Positions 1 to 9,307 of a stretch of DNA of 64,000 bases are shown here, one piece after another. The notes below the pieces were generated by a model that saw only the letters and a list, made by a program, of their open reading frames with translations, was not told the origin of the DNA and did not search any database. This stretch comes from Pseudomonas sp. GM80 (lineage in GTDB: Bacteria > Pseudomonadota > Gammaproteobacteria > Pseudomonadales > Pseudomonadaceae), in NCBI RefSeq assembly GCF_000282515.1, contig NZ_AKJD01000069.1, positions 1-64,000 on the forward strand, written 5' to 3'. The translations under genes were made by a program, and so were the position numbers. Each line of letters starts with the position of its first letter. Positions within the stretch are counted from its first letter, which is position 1.

Positions 1-64
1 AACCGTTAATTTCGCTTTTCTTTCAATCACTTGCAGATTGGTTAAATAACGACCAAATGCACCC

Positions 65-96
65 ATATATAGGCAGCAAACGTGGTTCCTATATAT
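65..96. repeat. AT-rich inverted repeat downstream of gcdG
   Basis: Two 9-base arms (65-73 and 88-96, core TATATAGG/CCTATATA) face each other across a 14-base loop, 12 bases beyond the gcdG stop codon. It could be a 3' hairpin of the gcdHG transcript or part of an element that starts outside the window. It lacks the GC-rich stem and U tract of a normal terminator. Nothing else is recognisable in bases 1-107. Confidence 0.4.
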
Positions 97-107
97 AGAA
101 GGGATCT

Positions 108-1328
108 TCAGAGCACCCCAGCCGCCTTCAGCTCAGCCACCGCACCCGCGCCCAAGCCCAGCACACCCTGCAGAACCTCCAGCGTATGCTCACCCAACAA
201 AGGCGGGGCACGACGATACTCAACCGGTGTCTGCGACATACGAATCGGGCTGGCCACCTGCGGCACCATTCCCGCCAACGCATGTGGCAACTCTATCGCC
301 AGGCCACGGGCCTTCACCTGCGGATCTTCAAACACCTGCGACAGATCATTGATCGGCCCACAAGGTACGCCCGCCTGCTCCAGCTCGGCAACCCACTCGG
401 CAGTCGTCTTGAACACCGTCGCCTGGCGAATCAGCGGAATTAACACCGTCCGATTCGCTACTCGCAGCTTATTAGTAGCAAACCGCGGATCGTCAGCCCA
501 CTGCGGCTGCCCGGCCACTTCGGCAAACTTGCGGAATTGCCCGTCATTACCCACGGTAAGAATGAAATCGCCGTCAGCTGTAGGAAAGTCCTGATAAGGC
601 ACGATGTTCGGATGCGCATTGCCCAGACGCTTCGGCGCGTTGCCCGTCGTCAGGTAATTCATCGCCTGGTTCGCCAGACACGCAACCTGCACATCCAGCA
701 ACGCCATATCGATGTGCTGACCACCCCCGTCGTGATCGCGATGAGCCAACGCCGCCAGTATCCCGACAGTCGAATAAAGCCCCGTAAGGATATCCGTCAG
801 TGCCACACCGACCTTCACAGGCCCGGCACCTTCATCACCCTCGGGACGACCGGTCAGACTCATCAGCCCGCCCAGCCCCTGAATCATGAAGTCATAGCCA
901 GCACGCTTGGCATAAGGCCCGGTCTGGCCGAACCCGGTAATCGAGCAATAGATCAGGTTCGGATTGATCGCCTTCAGCGACCCATAGTCCAGCCCATAAG
1001 CCGCCAGACCACCGACCTTGAAGTTCTCGATGAGGATGTCCGACTTCGCCGCCAACTCGCGCACCAGCTTCTGACCCTCGGGGCGGGTGAAGTCGATGGT
1101 CACCGATTGCTTGTTGCGGTTGGCCGACAGGTAATAAGCCGCTTCCGAGGTGTTCTCGCCATAAGCGTCTTTAAGGAAGGGCGGCCCCCAAGCGCGCGTG
1201 TCGTCACCATTACCCGGGCGCTCAACCTTGATCACCTCGGCGCCAAGGTCGGCGAGGATCTGCCCGGCCCACGGCCCGGCCAACACGCGCGATAAATCCA
1301 GTACCCGCAGATGCGACAGCGCGCCCAT
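108..1328 (-). CDS. gcdG: CaiB/BaiF family CoA-transferase, probable succinyl-CoA:glutarate CoA-transferase
   Basis: This 406-residue protein is a class III (formyl-CoA transferase type) CoA-transferase. The N-terminal Rossmann-like half opens GALSHLRVLDLSRVLAGPWAG, and Asp146 in RAGYDFMIQG matches the aspartate that carries the acyl-anhydride intermediate in this family. It lies 13 bases downstream of gcdH in the same direction, as in the Pseudomonas putida gcdHG pair. That context suggests it activates glutarate to glutaryl-CoA using succinyl-CoA as donor, in the cytoplasm. The ATG at 1328 is chosen because GGAGAG sits just upstream; the frame extends further but without a ribosome site. 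The family assignment is firm; the substrate is inferred from the neighbour. Confidence 0.85.
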   Translation of the reverse strand: MGALSHLRVLDLSRVLAGPWAGQILADLGAEVIKVERPGNGDDTRAWGPPFLKDAYGENTSEAAYYLSANRNKQSVTIDFTRPEGQKLVRELAAKSDILIENFKVGGLAAYGLDYGSLKAINPNLIYCSITGFGQTGPYAKRAGYDFMIQGLGGLMSLTGRPEGDEGAGPVKVGVALTDILTGLYSTVGILAALAHRDHDGGGQHIDMALLDVQVACLANQAMNYLTTGNAPKRLGNAHPNIVPYQDFPTADGDFILTVGNDGQFRKFAEVAGQPQWADDPRFATNKLRVANRTVLIPLIRQATVFKTTAEWVAELEQAGVPCGPINDLSQVFEDPQVKARGLAIELPHALAGMVPQVASPIRMSQTPVEYRRAPPLLGEHTLEVLQGVLGLGAGAVAELKAAGVL

Positions 1329-1341
1329 GGTCGCTCTCCTA

Positions 1342-2523
1342 TTAATAGAACGCCTGCAGACCGGTTTGCGCACGCCCAAGGATCAGTGCGTGAACGTCAT
1401 GAGTACCTTCATAGGTATTCACCACTTCCAGGTTGACCAGGTGACGCGCCACGCCGAATTCGTCGGAGATACCGTTGCCGCCGAGCATGTCGCGCGCCAT
1501 ACGGGCGATGTCCAGCGACTTGCCGCAGGAGTTGCGCTTCATGATCGAAGTGATTTCGACCGCAGCGGTACCTTCGTCCTTCATGCGACCCAGGCGCAGG
1601 CAGCCTTGCAGCGCCAACGTGATCTCGGTCTGCATGTCGGCCAGTTTCTTCTGGATCAGCTGAGTAGCGGCCAATGGGCGACCGAACTGTTGGCGATCCA
1701 GCGTGTACTGGCGGGCGGTGTGCCAGCAGAACTCGGCAGCGCCCAGTGCACCCCAGGAAATGCCGTAGCGCGCAGAGTTGAGGCAAGTGAACGGGCCTTT
1801 CAGACCGCGCACGTCCGGGAAGATGTTCTCTTCCGGCACGAACACGTTGTCCATAACGATCTCGCCGGTGATCGACGCACGCAGGCCGACCTTGCCGTGA
1901 ATCGCCGGAGCGCTCAGGCCTTTCCAGCCCTTCTCCAGGACGAAGCCACGAATGTCGCCGGCATCGTCCTTACCCCAGACTACGAACACGTCGGCGATCG
2001 GGCTGTTAGTGATCCACATCTTCGCGCCGGTCAGGCTGTATCCACCGTCGACTTTGCGGGCCCGGGTAATCATCGCGCCCGGGTCGGAACCGTGGTTTGG
2101 CTCGGTCAGACCGAAGCAGCCGATCCACTCGCCGGAAGCCAGTTTCGGCAGGTATTTCTGTTTCTGTGCTTCGGTGCCGAATTCGTTGATCGGTACCATT
2201 ACCAGCGACGATTGCACGCTCATCATCGAGCGATAGCCGGAGTCGACCCGCTCCACTTCGCGAGCAATCAGGCCGTAGCTCACGTAGTTGAGGCCGCTGC
2301 CACCGTATTGCTCAGGGATGGTCGCGCCCAACAGGCCGACTTCGCCCATTTCGCGAAAGATCGCCGGATCAGTCTTCTCATGACGGAAAGCTTCAAGAAC
2401 ACGCGGCGCGAGCTTCTGCTGAGCGAACTGCTCGGCGGTGTCGCGGATCATGCGCTCTTCTTCGGTGAGCTGTTGATCCAGCAGCAGGGGATCGATCCAG
2501 TTGAAGCTAGCTTTACCGCCCAT
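1342..2523 (-). CDS. gcdH: glutaryl-CoA dehydrogenase
   Basis: This is a 393-residue acyl-CoA dehydrogenase that oxidises and decarboxylates glutaryl-CoA to crotonyl-CoA with FAD, passing electrons to ETF, late in lysine and glutarate breakdown. Seen in the sequence are the flavin/substrate segment [14 protein letters not shown] (about residues 126-139), the KMWITNS strand, and the C-terminal [17 protein letters not shown] block. Glu372 in that block is the expected catalytic base. The length equals the family norm. The ATG at 2523 follows a GAGGACA ribosome site; upstream in-frame codons are not family-like. It is the first gene of a gcdH-gcdG unit and is divergent from the regulator gcdR. 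Confidence 0.93.
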   Translation of the reverse strand: MGGKASFNWIDPLLLDQQLTEEERMIRDTAEQFAQQKLAPRVLEAFRHEKTDPAIFREMGEVGLLGATIPEQYGGSGLNYVSYGLIAREVERVDSGYRSMMSVQSSLVMVPINEFGTEAQKQKYLPKLASGEWIGCFGLTEPNHGSDPGAMITRARKVDGGYSLTGAKMWITNSPIADVFVVWGKDDAGDIRGFVLEKGWKGLSAPAIHGKVGLRASITGEIVMDNVFVPEENIFPDVRGLKGPFTCLNSARYGISWGALGAAEFCWHTARQYTLDRQQFGRPLAATQLIQKKLADMQTEITLALQGCLRLGRMKDEGTAAVEITSIMKRNSCGKSLDIARMARDMLGGNGISDEFGVARHLVNLEVVNTYEGTHDVHALILGRAQTGLQAFY

Positions 2524-2681
2524 GAGTGTGTCCTCGCAAATCGGGTGAATTAACGTGGCATTGATCCTAGGCGTGGTTCGTCGTCGCGGCAAACGAGGAT
2601 TTCGCATTCTGTTGTGCTAATTTCTCACTCCGAAACGTCGCGAAATGCCTTTTATGCGGCGCATTAGTGAGGTTGACGTAC

Positions 2682-3581
2682 ATGCGCAGGAAGATCCCCA
2701 GCACCACCGCCCTGATCAGCTTTGAAGCCGCTGCACGCCACGAGAGCTTTACCCGCGCCGCCGAAGAACTTTCCCTCACCCAGGGCGCCATTTGCCGACA
2801 AATCGCCAGCCTTGAGGAGTTCCTCAGTGTGGAACTGTTCCGACGCTCGCGACGCGGGGTGAAGCTGACCGAAGCGGGACTTTCCTACAGTCGCCGGGTC
2901 GCCACGCAACTGGATGCAGTGGAGCGCGACACGTTGTCGGTGATGGGCCAGCAAGGCACCAATGTGATCGAGTTGGCGGTGGTGCCAACCTTCGGTACGC
3001 AATGGCTGCTGCCGCGCCTCAAGGATTTCCAGCTCAAGCACCCGGAAGTCACGGTCAACCTGACCAACCGCACCCGGCCCTTCCTGTTTGCCGACACTGA
3101 ATTCGATGCCGCGATCTACTTCGGCGATGCCGACTGGTCTGGTACCGAATCCCACAGGCTGATGGGCGAAAATCCGATGCCGGTGTGCAGCCCCGCCCTA
3201 CTCGGCAACAAGACGCTTCTGACCGCCGACGAGATTGCCGAGCTACCGCTACTGCAACAGACCACCCGCCCTTACGCCTGGCGACAGTGGTTCAACTCGC
3301 AACACCTGAATATCCCCCGCGACATGACAGGCCCGCGCTACGAGCTATTCTCCATGCTCGCCCAAGCGGCCATGCACGACATGGGGATCGCGCTGATTCC
3401 ACCGTTCCTGATTCAGCGCGAGTTGGCTGAGAACCGCCTGGTGATTGCCAACCCGCAGGCACTCGCCAGCATCAAGGCCTATTACCTGATGATTCCCGAA
3501 CGAAAGGTCGAATCGGCGTCTTTAAAGGCATTTCGCGACTGGCTGGTAAATCAGGCACAGAGCTACAGCCTAGAAGGGTGA
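2682..3581 (+). CDS. gcdR: LysR-type regulator of glutarate catabolism
   Basis: This LysR-type regulator is about 299 residues long. The N-terminal winged helix has the GcvA-like pattern ALISFEAAARHESFTRAAEELSL...QGAICRQIASLEEFL, and a periplasmic-binding-protein-like effector domain follows from about residue 90. It is divergent from gcdH across 158 bases, the usual LysR arrangement, so it probably activates gcdHG in response to glutarate or its CoA ester. The start is set at the ATG at 2682, with GTGAGG 8-13 bases upstream; a GTG at 2667 in the same frame is the alternative. Effector and target are inferred from position and from the P. putida arrangement. Confidence 0.85.
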   Translation: MRRKIPSTTALISFEAAARHESFTRAAEELSLTQGAICRQIASLEEFLSVELFRRSRRGVKLTEAGLSYSRRVATQLDAVERDTLSVMGQQGTNVIELAVVPTFGTQWLLPRLKDFQLKHPEVTVNLTNRTRPFLFADTEFDAAIYFGDADWSGTESHRLMGENPMPVCSPALLGNKTLLTADEIAELPLLQQTTRPYAWRQWFNSQHLNIPRDMTGPRYELFSMLAQAAMHDMGIALIPPFLIQRELAENRLVIANPQALASIKAYYLMIPERKVESASLKAFRDWLVNQAQSYSLEG

Positions 3582-4015
3582 AGGCTTTCAGCGATTATTG
3601 ACCTCGTAGTCAGAAAAACCAAAGCCCTACAGATATAAGTATTTGTCGCATATGCGCAGACTGTATCCGAAAGTCGTACAGACGTCCTACAAGCGCCTGA
3701 AGACGTGGCTTTGAGCCTCCATTCACGACGTATTGCGGTCTATTCACGTCACCGATGAGAAATTTTTCCATATTGCGCCAGAATCCTTGCAGGGCACGGC
3801 CTGTAAGGGATTCGACAGGGCATGTGCGACATTCGGTCACGGCATGACTTGTAGTTAATTTTCCGTCACCCGTCATAATCCCTTGAAGGGCATAAAGTTC
3901 GCCTGCAAAATGCCGCGCCCCGCCCTGATTTGGCGGGATCGTGCTGATCGGCCGCCCCAGTCGCACCATCCGTAGTGCATGGGTTTACTCAATAAGATCA
4001 CGCAGGAGATTTGAC
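3582..4015. other. intergenic region upstream of pntAA
   Basis: These 434 bases separate gcdR from pntAA. No convincing gene is present. A 6-bp hairpin (CCCGCC/GGCGGG, about 3919-3937) lies in the likely pntAA leader, and AGGAG at 4004-4008 serves the GTG start at 4016. The rest is AT-richer than the flanking genes and presumably holds the pnt promoter, which I cannot place. Confidence 0.5.
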
Positions 4016-5137
4016 GTGCACATTGGTGTTCCTCTCGAAACCCAGACCGGTGAAACACGGGTTGCTGCAACCCCGGAAACCATTAAAAAGCTGATCGGCC
4101 AAGGTCATAAGGTCACTGTGCAAACCGGCGCCGGCGTTAACGCCAGTGTGGTCGACAGTGCCTATGAAGCGGCAGGCGCAACCATTGGCAGTGCCAATGA
4201 CGCGTTTGGCGCCGAGCTGATTCTCAAAGTGGTCGCGCCAAGCGATGCCGAACTCACGCTGATCAAGCGCGGTACGGTGTTGGTCGGCATGCTCAACCCG
4301 TTCAACAACGAAACCATCGCGAAGATGGCCGAGTGCGGCATTACCGCGTTCGCCCTCGAAGCGGCGCCGCGCACCTCGCGAGCGCAGAGTCTCGATGTGT
4401 TGTCGTCGCAGGCGAACATTGCCGGCTATAAGGCTGTGTTGCTGGCCGCTCACCACTATCCGCGCTTCATGCCAATGCTGATGACGGCTGCGGGCACCGT
4501 GAAAGCGGCGCGCGTGCTGATTCTCGGCGCCGGCGTGGCCGGGTTGCAGGCGATTGCTACGGCGAAACGTCTGGGTGCGGTGATCGAAGCGTCCGACGTG
4601 CGTCCGGCGGTGAAAGAGCAGATCGAATCCCTCGGCGCTAAGTTCGTCGACGTACCTTACGAGACCGATGAAGAGCGCGAATGCGCCGTCGGTGTCGGCG
4701 GTTACGCGCGGCCAATGCCGGCGAGCTGGATGCAGCGTCAGGCGCAGGCCGTGCACGAGCGCGCCAAGCAAGCTGACATCGTCATCACCACCGCGCTGAT
4801 TCCGGGCCGCAAGGCACCGACGCTGTTGAGCGCGGACACCGTGGCGCAGATGAAACCGGGTTCGGTGGTCATCGACCTCGCAGCTGCTCAGGGCGGCAAC
4901 TGCCCGCTGACCGTGGCTGATCAGGTCGTGGTCGAAAATGGCGTGACCATTTGTGGCCCGACCAATCTGGCCGGCGAAGTCGCTGCAGACGCTTCGGCGC
5001 TGTACGCACGCAACCTGCTGGACTTCCTCAAGCTGGTCTTCACCAAAGAAGGTCAGTTCGACGTCAACCTCGAAGACGACATCGTCGCCGCGTGCCTGAT
5101 GTGCCGCGACGGCCAAGTCATCCGCAAAAACGCCTAA
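4016..5137 (+). CDS. pntAA: NAD(P) transhydrogenase subunit alpha part 1 (NAD-binding domain I)
   Basis: This 373-residue protein is the soluble NAD(H)-binding domain dI of proton-translocating transhydrogenase, which couples hydride transfer between NADH and NADP+ to the proton gradient. It has the alanine-dehydrogenase/PntA fold, with the LDVLSSQANIAGYKA block and the dinucleotide loop GAGVAGLQAI (about residues 171-180). Translation starts at GTG 4016, preceded by AGGAG, which gives the standard length. As in other pseudomonads the alpha chain is split: this gene is followed 15 bases later by the membrane part. The enzyme probably supplies NADPH or balances NADH in a species using Entner-Doudoroff metabolism. 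Confidence 0.95.
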   Translation: MHIGVPLETQTGETRVAATPETIKKLIGQGHKVTVQTGAGVNASVVDSAYEAAGATIGSANDAFGAELILKVVAPSDAELTLIKRGTVLVGMLNPFNNETIAKMAECGITAFALEAAPRTSRAQSLDVLSSQANIAGYKAVLLAAHHYPRFMPMLMTAAGTVKAARVLILGAGVAGLQAIATAKRLGAVIEASDVRPAVKEQIESLGAKFVDVPYETDEERECAVGVGGYARPMPASWMQRQAQAVHERAKQADIVITTALIPGRKAPTLLSADTVAQMKPGSVVIDLAAAQGGNCPLTVADQVVVENGVTICGPTNLAGEVAADASALYARNLLDFLKLVFTKEGQFDVNLEDDIVAACLMCRDGQVIRKNA

Positions 5138-5152
5138 GCAGGGATTCAGACG

Positions 5153-5473
5153 ATGGAAGAGCTTATCTCCCCCGGTATCTACAACCTGATCATCTTCGTG
5201 CTGGCGATTTATGTCGGTTACCACGTGGTCTGGAACGTTACACCTGCGCTGCACACGCCATTGATGGCAGTGACCAACGCCATCTCGGCGATCGTGATCG
5301 TCGGCGCCATGCTCGCGGCCGCACTGACCGTTACGCCGCTGGGCAAAACCATGGGCACCCTCGCCGTGGCACTGGCCGCGGTCAACGTGTTCGGTGGCTT
5401 CCTGGTCACCCGCCGCATGCTTGAGATGTTCAAGAAGAAAGCCCCGAAAGTAAAAGAAGAGGCGCCGAAGTAA
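5153..5473 (+). CDS. pntAB: NAD(P) transhydrogenase subunit alpha part 2 (membrane domain)
   Basis: This 106-residue hydrophobic protein corresponds to the membrane portion (dII, alpha side) of transhydrogenase. Three transmembrane segments are apparent: [19 protein letters not shown], a central [16 protein letters not shown] stretch, and [18 protein letters not shown] lysine-rich cytoplasmic tail follows. AGCAGGGA precedes the ATG. Its stop codon overlaps the start of pntB by one base (TAATG), indicating translational coupling of the three-gene operon. Confidence 0.94.
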   Translation: MEELISPGIYNLIIFVLAIYVGYHVVWNVTPALHTPLMAVTNAISAIVIVGAMLAAALTVTPLGKTMGTLAVALAAVNVFGGFLVTRRMLEMFKKKAPKVKEEAPK

Positions 5474-6906
5474 TGAGCATGAATCTCGTCACGACGCTCT
5501 ACCTGATCGCGTCGATCTGCTTTATCCAGGCCCTCAAAGGCCTGTCGCACCCGACTACTTCGCGGCGCGGCAACCTGTTCGGCATGCTCGGCATGGCGTT
5601 GGCCATCCTGACCACTGTCGGCCTCATCTATAAGTTGGGCGCTGAGCTGGCCACTGCCGGTATCGGCTACGTCATCGTTGGCCTGTTGGTCGGCGGCACG
5701 GCCGGTTCGATCATGGCCAAGCGCGTTGAAATGACCAAGATGCCGGAACTGGTCGCCTTCATGCACAGCATGATCGGCCTCGCGGCAGTGTTCATCGCGA
5801 TCGCTGCGGTGGTTGAGCCGCAATCGCTGGGCATCGTTAAACAGCTGGGCGACTCGATCCCGGCGGGCAACCGCCTGGAGTTGTTCCTCGGCGCTGCCAT
5901 CGGTGCGATTACTTTCTCCGGTTCGGTGATTGCCTTCGGCAAGCTGTCGGGCAAATACAAGTTCCGTCTGTTCCAGGGCGCACCGGTACAGTTCACCGGT
6001 CAGCACAAGCTGAATGCCGTGCTGGGTCTGGCTACACTGGCACTCGGCCTGACCTTCATGTTCACCGGCAACCTCACCGCGTTCGCGCTGATGCTGGCGC
6101 TGGCGTTCGTGATGGGCGTGCTGATCATCATCCCGATTGGCGGCGCCGACATGCCGGTGGTGGTGTCGATGCTCAATAGCTATTCGGGCTGGGCGGCGGC
6201 GGGAATCGGCTTCTCGCTGAACAACTCGATGCTGATCATTGCCGGTTCGCTGGTGGGTTCGAGCGGTGCGATCCTCTCGTACATCATGTGCAAGGCGATG
6301 AACCGTTCCTTCTTTAATGTACTGCTCGGCGGTTTCGGCAACACGGCCGATGCAGGCCCTGCCGGTGCGAAAGAAGCACGTCCGGTGAAATCCGGCTCGG
6401 CTGACGACGCGACCTTCCTGCTGACCAACGCCGACACCGTGATCATCGTGCCGGGTTACGGCTTGGCAGTAGCGCGTGCGCAGCATGCGCTGAAGGAATT
6501 GACCGAGAAGCTGACTCACCGTGGTGTGACCGTGAAGTACGCGATCCATCCGGTTGCCGGCCGTATGCCGGGGCACATGAACGTTCTGCTCGCCGAGGCC
6601 GAAGTGCCTTACGATCAGGTGTTCGAGATGGAAGACATCAACTCCGAGTTCGGCCAGGCCGACGTGGTGCTGGTGCTGGGCGCGAACGACGTGGTCAACC
6701 CGGCGGCGAAGAACGATCCGAAGTCACCGATTGCCGGCATGCCGATTCTCGAAGCGTTCAAGGCCAAGACCATCATCGTCAACAAGCGCTCGATGGCCAG
6801 CGGCTATGCCGGCCTGGACAACGAGCTGTTCTATCTGGACAAGACCATGATGGTGTTCGGCGACGCGAAGAAAGTCATCGAAGACATGGTTAAAGCGGTC
6901 GAATAA
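5473..6906 (+). CDS. pntB: NAD(P) transhydrogenase subunit beta
   Basis: This 477-residue subunit carries the remaining membrane helices of the proton channel (residues ~1-280) and the C-terminal NADP(H)-binding domain dIII. The dIII signatures are visible: VIIVPGYGLAVARAQHAL, VKYAIHPVAGRMPGHMNVLLAEA, the DINSEFGQADVVLVLGANDVVNP block and the NKRSMASGYAG loop. Length is normal for the family. It is the last gene of the pnt operon and is followed within 20 bases by a strong intrinsic terminator. Confidence 0.96.
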   Translation: MSMNLVTTLYLIASICFIQALKGLSHPTTSRRGNLFGMLGMALAILTTVGLIYKLGAELATAGIGYVIVGLLVGGTAGSIMAKRVEMTKMPELVAFMHSMIGLAAVFIAIAAVVEPQSLGIVKQLGDSIPAGNRLELFLGAAIGAITFSGSVIAFGKLSGKYKFRLFQGAPVQFTGQHKLNAVLGLATLALGLTFMFTGNLTAFALMLALAFVMGVLIIIPIGGADMPVVVSMLNSYSGWAAAGIGFSLNNSMLIIAGSLVGSSGAILSYIMCKAMNRSFFNVLLGGFGNTADAGPAGAKEARPVKSGSADDATFLLTNADTVIIVPGYGLAVARAQHALKELTEKLTHRGVTVKYAIHPVAGRMPGHMNVLLAEAEVPYDQVFEMEDINSEFGQADVVLVLGANDVVNPAAKNDPKSPIAGMPILEAFKAKTIIVNKRSMASGYAGLDNELFYLDKTMMVFGDAKKVIEDMVKAVE

Positions 6907-6924
6907 TTCCCCGCTGCAACACCG

Positions 6925-6953
6925 AACGCCCCGACTTGTCGGGGCGTTTTTGT
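6925..6953 (+). terminator. intrinsic terminator of pntAA-AB-B
   Basis: A perfect 10-bp stem (6925-6934 with 6939-6948, core CGCCCCGA/TCGGGGCG) closes a CTTG tetraloop and runs into a T-rich tract. It lies 19 bases after the pntB stop. Confidence 0.9.
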
Positions 6954-7120
6954 TTGCGCAAACAGTCGGACAATATGCCGCGTTGTTGCAGATCCGGTAA
7001 CGGTGTTTTACTTGAAACCCGCTAAATAGACGCCTCGTTTGCGACCTTGGTAGCGGGACAGGCGCCCGTCAAATTCACTAGACTGCGCATCCTGCTACTC
7101 GCTTCCCGAGATAATAATCC

Positions 7121-8614
7121 ATGTACCGTGACCGTATTCGCCTGCCTTCGTTGTTGGATAAAGTGATGAGCGCCGCCGACGCAGCCGCTCTGATTGAGGA
7201 CGGCATGACCGTTGGCATGAGCGGTTTCACCCGTGCCGGCGAAGCCAAAGCCGTCCCTCACGCACTGGCCGAGCGGGCCAAGGTCACGCCGCTGAAGATC
7301 AGCCTGATGACCGGTGCCAGCCTGGGCAACGACCTCGACAAGCAACTGACCGAAGCCGGCGTACTGTCGCGACGCATGCCGTTCCAGGTCGACAGCACCT
7401 TGCGCAAGGCGATCAACGCCGGCCAGGTGATGTTCATCGACCAGCATTTGTCGGAAACCGTTGAGCAACTGCGCAATCAGCAACTAAAGCTGCCGGACAT
7501 CGCGGTCATTGAAGCCGTGGCCATCACCGAACAAGGCCACATCGTGCCGACCACCTCGGTGGGCAACTCGGCGAGCTTCGCGATTTTCGCCAAACAGGTG
7601 ATCGTCGAGATCAACCTGGCGCACAACGCCAACCTCGAAGGCCTGCATGACATTTATATCCCGACCTACCGTCCGACGCGCACGCCGATCCCGCTGGTAA
7701 AAGTCGACGACCGCATCGGTAGCACCGCAATTCCGATTCCGCCGGAGAAGATTGTCGCCATCGTTATTACCCAGCAGTCGGATTCGCCGTCCACCGTGTC
7801 GACGCCGGACGTCGATACCAACGCCATCGCCGAGCACCTGATCACCTTCTTCAAACAGGAAGTCGACGCCGGGCGCATGACCAACAAGCTCGGCCCGTTG
7901 CAGGCCGGTATCGGCAACATTGCCAACGCGGTGATGTGTGGCCTGATCGATTCGCCGTTCGAAGACCTGACCATGTACTCCGAAGTGTTGCAGGATTCGA
8001 CCTTCGATCTGATCGATGCCGGCAAGCTGAGCTTTGCTTCGGGCAGTTCGATCACCTTGTCGGAGCGCCGCAACAGTGACGTGTTCGGCAATCTGGAGAA
8101 GTACAAAGACAAATTGGTGCTGCGTCCGCAGGAGATCTCCAACCACCCGGAAGTGGTGCGTCGCCTGGGCATCATCGGCATCAACACGGCGCTGGAGTTC
8201 GACATCTACGGCAACGTCAATTCGACCCACGTCTGCGGTACGCGGATGATGAACGGTATCGGTGGCTCGGGTGATTTCGCGCGCAACGCGCATCTGGCGG
8301 TGTTCGTAACTAAATCGATCGCCAAGGGCGGCGCGATTTCCAGCGTGGTGCCGATGGTCAGCCACGTTGACCACACCGAGCATGACGTCGACATTCTGGT
8401 GACCGAAGTCGGTCTGGCTGACCTGCGTGGCCTGGCGCCACGGGAACGTGCGCGGGTGATCATTGATAACTGTGTGCACCCGGACTTCCGCCAGGCACTG
8501 AACGATTACTTCACGGCAGCCTGTGCTATCGGCGGCCACACGCCGCACATCCTGCGTGAAGCGCTGAGCTGGCACATGAATCTGGAAGAAACCGGGCGCA
8601 TGCTGGCCGTGTAA
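7121..8614 (+). CDS. acetyl-CoA hydrolase / succinate:acetate CoA-transferase family protein
   Basis: This 497-residue class I CoA-transferase belongs to the Cat1/AarC/acetyl-CoA hydrolase family, which moves CoA between acetyl-CoA and succinate or hydrolyses acetyl-CoA. Visible features are the N-terminal AALIEDGMTVGMSGFTRAGEAKAVP block and the second-domain loop KLGPLQAGIGNIANAV. The glutamate in TMYSEVLQD is in the expected position for the residue that forms the glutamyl-CoA thioester. The C-terminal VTEVGLADLRGLAPRERA is family-typical. The gene is monocistronic, lying between the pnt terminator and its own hairpin. Sequence alone does not decide between transferase and hydrolase activity; a transferase role in acetate handling is most likely. 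Confidence 0.88.
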   Translation: MYRDRIRLPSLLDKVMSAADAAALIEDGMTVGMSGFTRAGEAKAVPHALAERAKVTPLKISLMTGASLGNDLDKQLTEAGVLSRRMPFQVDSTLRKAINAGQVMFIDQHLSETVEQLRNQQLKLPDIAVIEAVAITEQGHIVPTTSVGNSASFAIFAKQVIVEINLAHNANLEGLHDIYIPTYRPTRTPIPLVKVDDRIGSTAIPIPPEKIVAIVITQQSDSPSTVSTPDVDTNAIAEHLITFFKQEVDAGRMTNKLGPLQAGIGNIANAVMCGLIDSPFEDLTMYSEVLQDSTFDLIDAGKLSFASGSSITLSERRNSDVFGNLEKYKDKLVLRPQEISNHPEVVRRLGIIGINTALEFDIYGNVNSTHVCGTRMMNGIGGSGDFARNAHLAVFVTKSIAKGGAISSVVPMVSHVDHTEHDVDILVTEVGLADLRGLAPRERARVIIDNCVHPDFRQALNDYFTAACAIGGHTPHILREALSWHMNLEETGRMLAV

Positions 8615-8935
8615 TTCACACAGATAAACCGCTGATGCAAACACAGTTTGCGTCAGCGAACTTCCGCAAGTCATGCGACCGACAAAAACTGTACTGCTGT
8701 ACTGGTCATTTCCTACGGCATTTGCCTACCTTTCCTGCCGAAATAAGCAAAAATGCACCACTTAAGTGCGCATAGGTACAGTTTGCTCAATTTTGACCCG
8801 TACACCGCGTATAAACAGTTAACTGGTCACTCACAATACTGTTGAACTGTATCTAGAGGGACTAGGCAAACGAGAGGATCATGGGCACCAGTCAAACCAC
8901 TACCTGATCCCGCCACAAGCGGAAGGATGTCAACC
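8615..8935 (+). promoter_or_regulatory. upstream region of the DUF1127 gene with repeated CTGTACTG-type motifs
   Basis: Besides the hairpin at 8630-8658, this region holds two tandem copies of CTGTACTG, 8 bases apart (8689-8696 and 8697-8704, the second extended as CTGTACTGGT). A GGTACAG in the opposite sense lies at 8775-8781, and AACTGGTCA recurs at 8821. Tandem half-sites of this sort are typical operators, for instance of MocR/GntR-type regulators. No regulator gene lies next to it, so the binding protein is unknown. The promoter hexamers are not clear. Confidence 0.45.
8630..8658 (+). terminator. hairpin after the CoA-transferase gene
   Basis: A 13-bp stem with one G-T wobble (8630-8642 with 8646-8658) closes a 3-base loop 15 bases after the stop codon. 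There is no strong U tract, so it may act as an RNA 3'-end stabiliser or a weak terminator. Confidence 0.5.
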
Positions 8936-9151
8936 ATGGAACGTACACTCAGTTCCGAACTGTTCTTCGAAGACAAAGCTGTAAACACCCAGGCTTCCCT
9001 GCCTCTGCGCGTTCTCGCCAACCTGATGTTGTGGCAGCGCCGCATCTCCAGCCGCCACCAGTTGGCCCGTCTGGATTCGCGTCTGCTGGCTGACGCCGGT
9101 ATCAGCGAAGCACAACGCTACGAAGAGCTGAGCAAGCCGTTCTGGCGCTAA
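8936..9151 (+). CDS. DUF1127 domain-containing small protein
   Basis: This 71-residue basic protein carries the DUF1127 (YjiS-like) motif in its C-terminal half: WQRRISSRHQLARLDSRLLADAGISEAQRYEE, with the usual tryptophan, arginine cluster and L-x-D-[IA]-G-[IL]. Members of this family are small proteins of mostly unknown function; some bind RNA and affect phosphate or carbon metabolism. The start at 8936 is chosen because GGAAGGA lies 9 bases upstream; an in-frame ATG at 8927 overlaps that site. The gene stands alone behind a long regulated-looking leader and is followed by a good terminator. Confidence 0.85.
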   Translation: MERTLSSELFFEDKAVNTQASLPLRVLANLMLWQRRISSRHQLARLDSRLLADAGISEAQRYEELSKPFWR

Positions 9152-9208
9152 GCAGCGTCGCTGGCTCTGGTCGTTAGACCCACCGCCAGCAACCCGAATT
9201 GAACAAGC

Positions 9209-9240
9209 AAAACCCGTCGTGGGAAACCGCGACGGGTTTT
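9209..9240 (+). terminator. intrinsic terminator of the DUF1127 gene
   Basis: An 11-bp perfect stem (9209-9219 with 9230-9240, core AACCCGTCG/CGACGGGTT) with a 10-base loop ends in TTTTGTCGTTTT. It lies 58 bases after the stop codon. Confidence 0.88.
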
Positions 9241-9307
9241 GTCGTTTTAGCTCTTGAAAAGCAATACCAGTACAGTTCACATAATTTGAAATAAGACCAC
9301 TACAATT

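Noticed and set aside
3796..3818. TGTAAG near 3800 as a GacA upstream site
   Set aside because: Only one half-site matches; the other half reads GACAGG.
3610..3969. 119-codon minus-strand open frame between gcdR and pntAA
   Set aside because: No ribosome site, no recognisable domain, composition unlike neighbours, and it covers the expected pnt promoter and leader.
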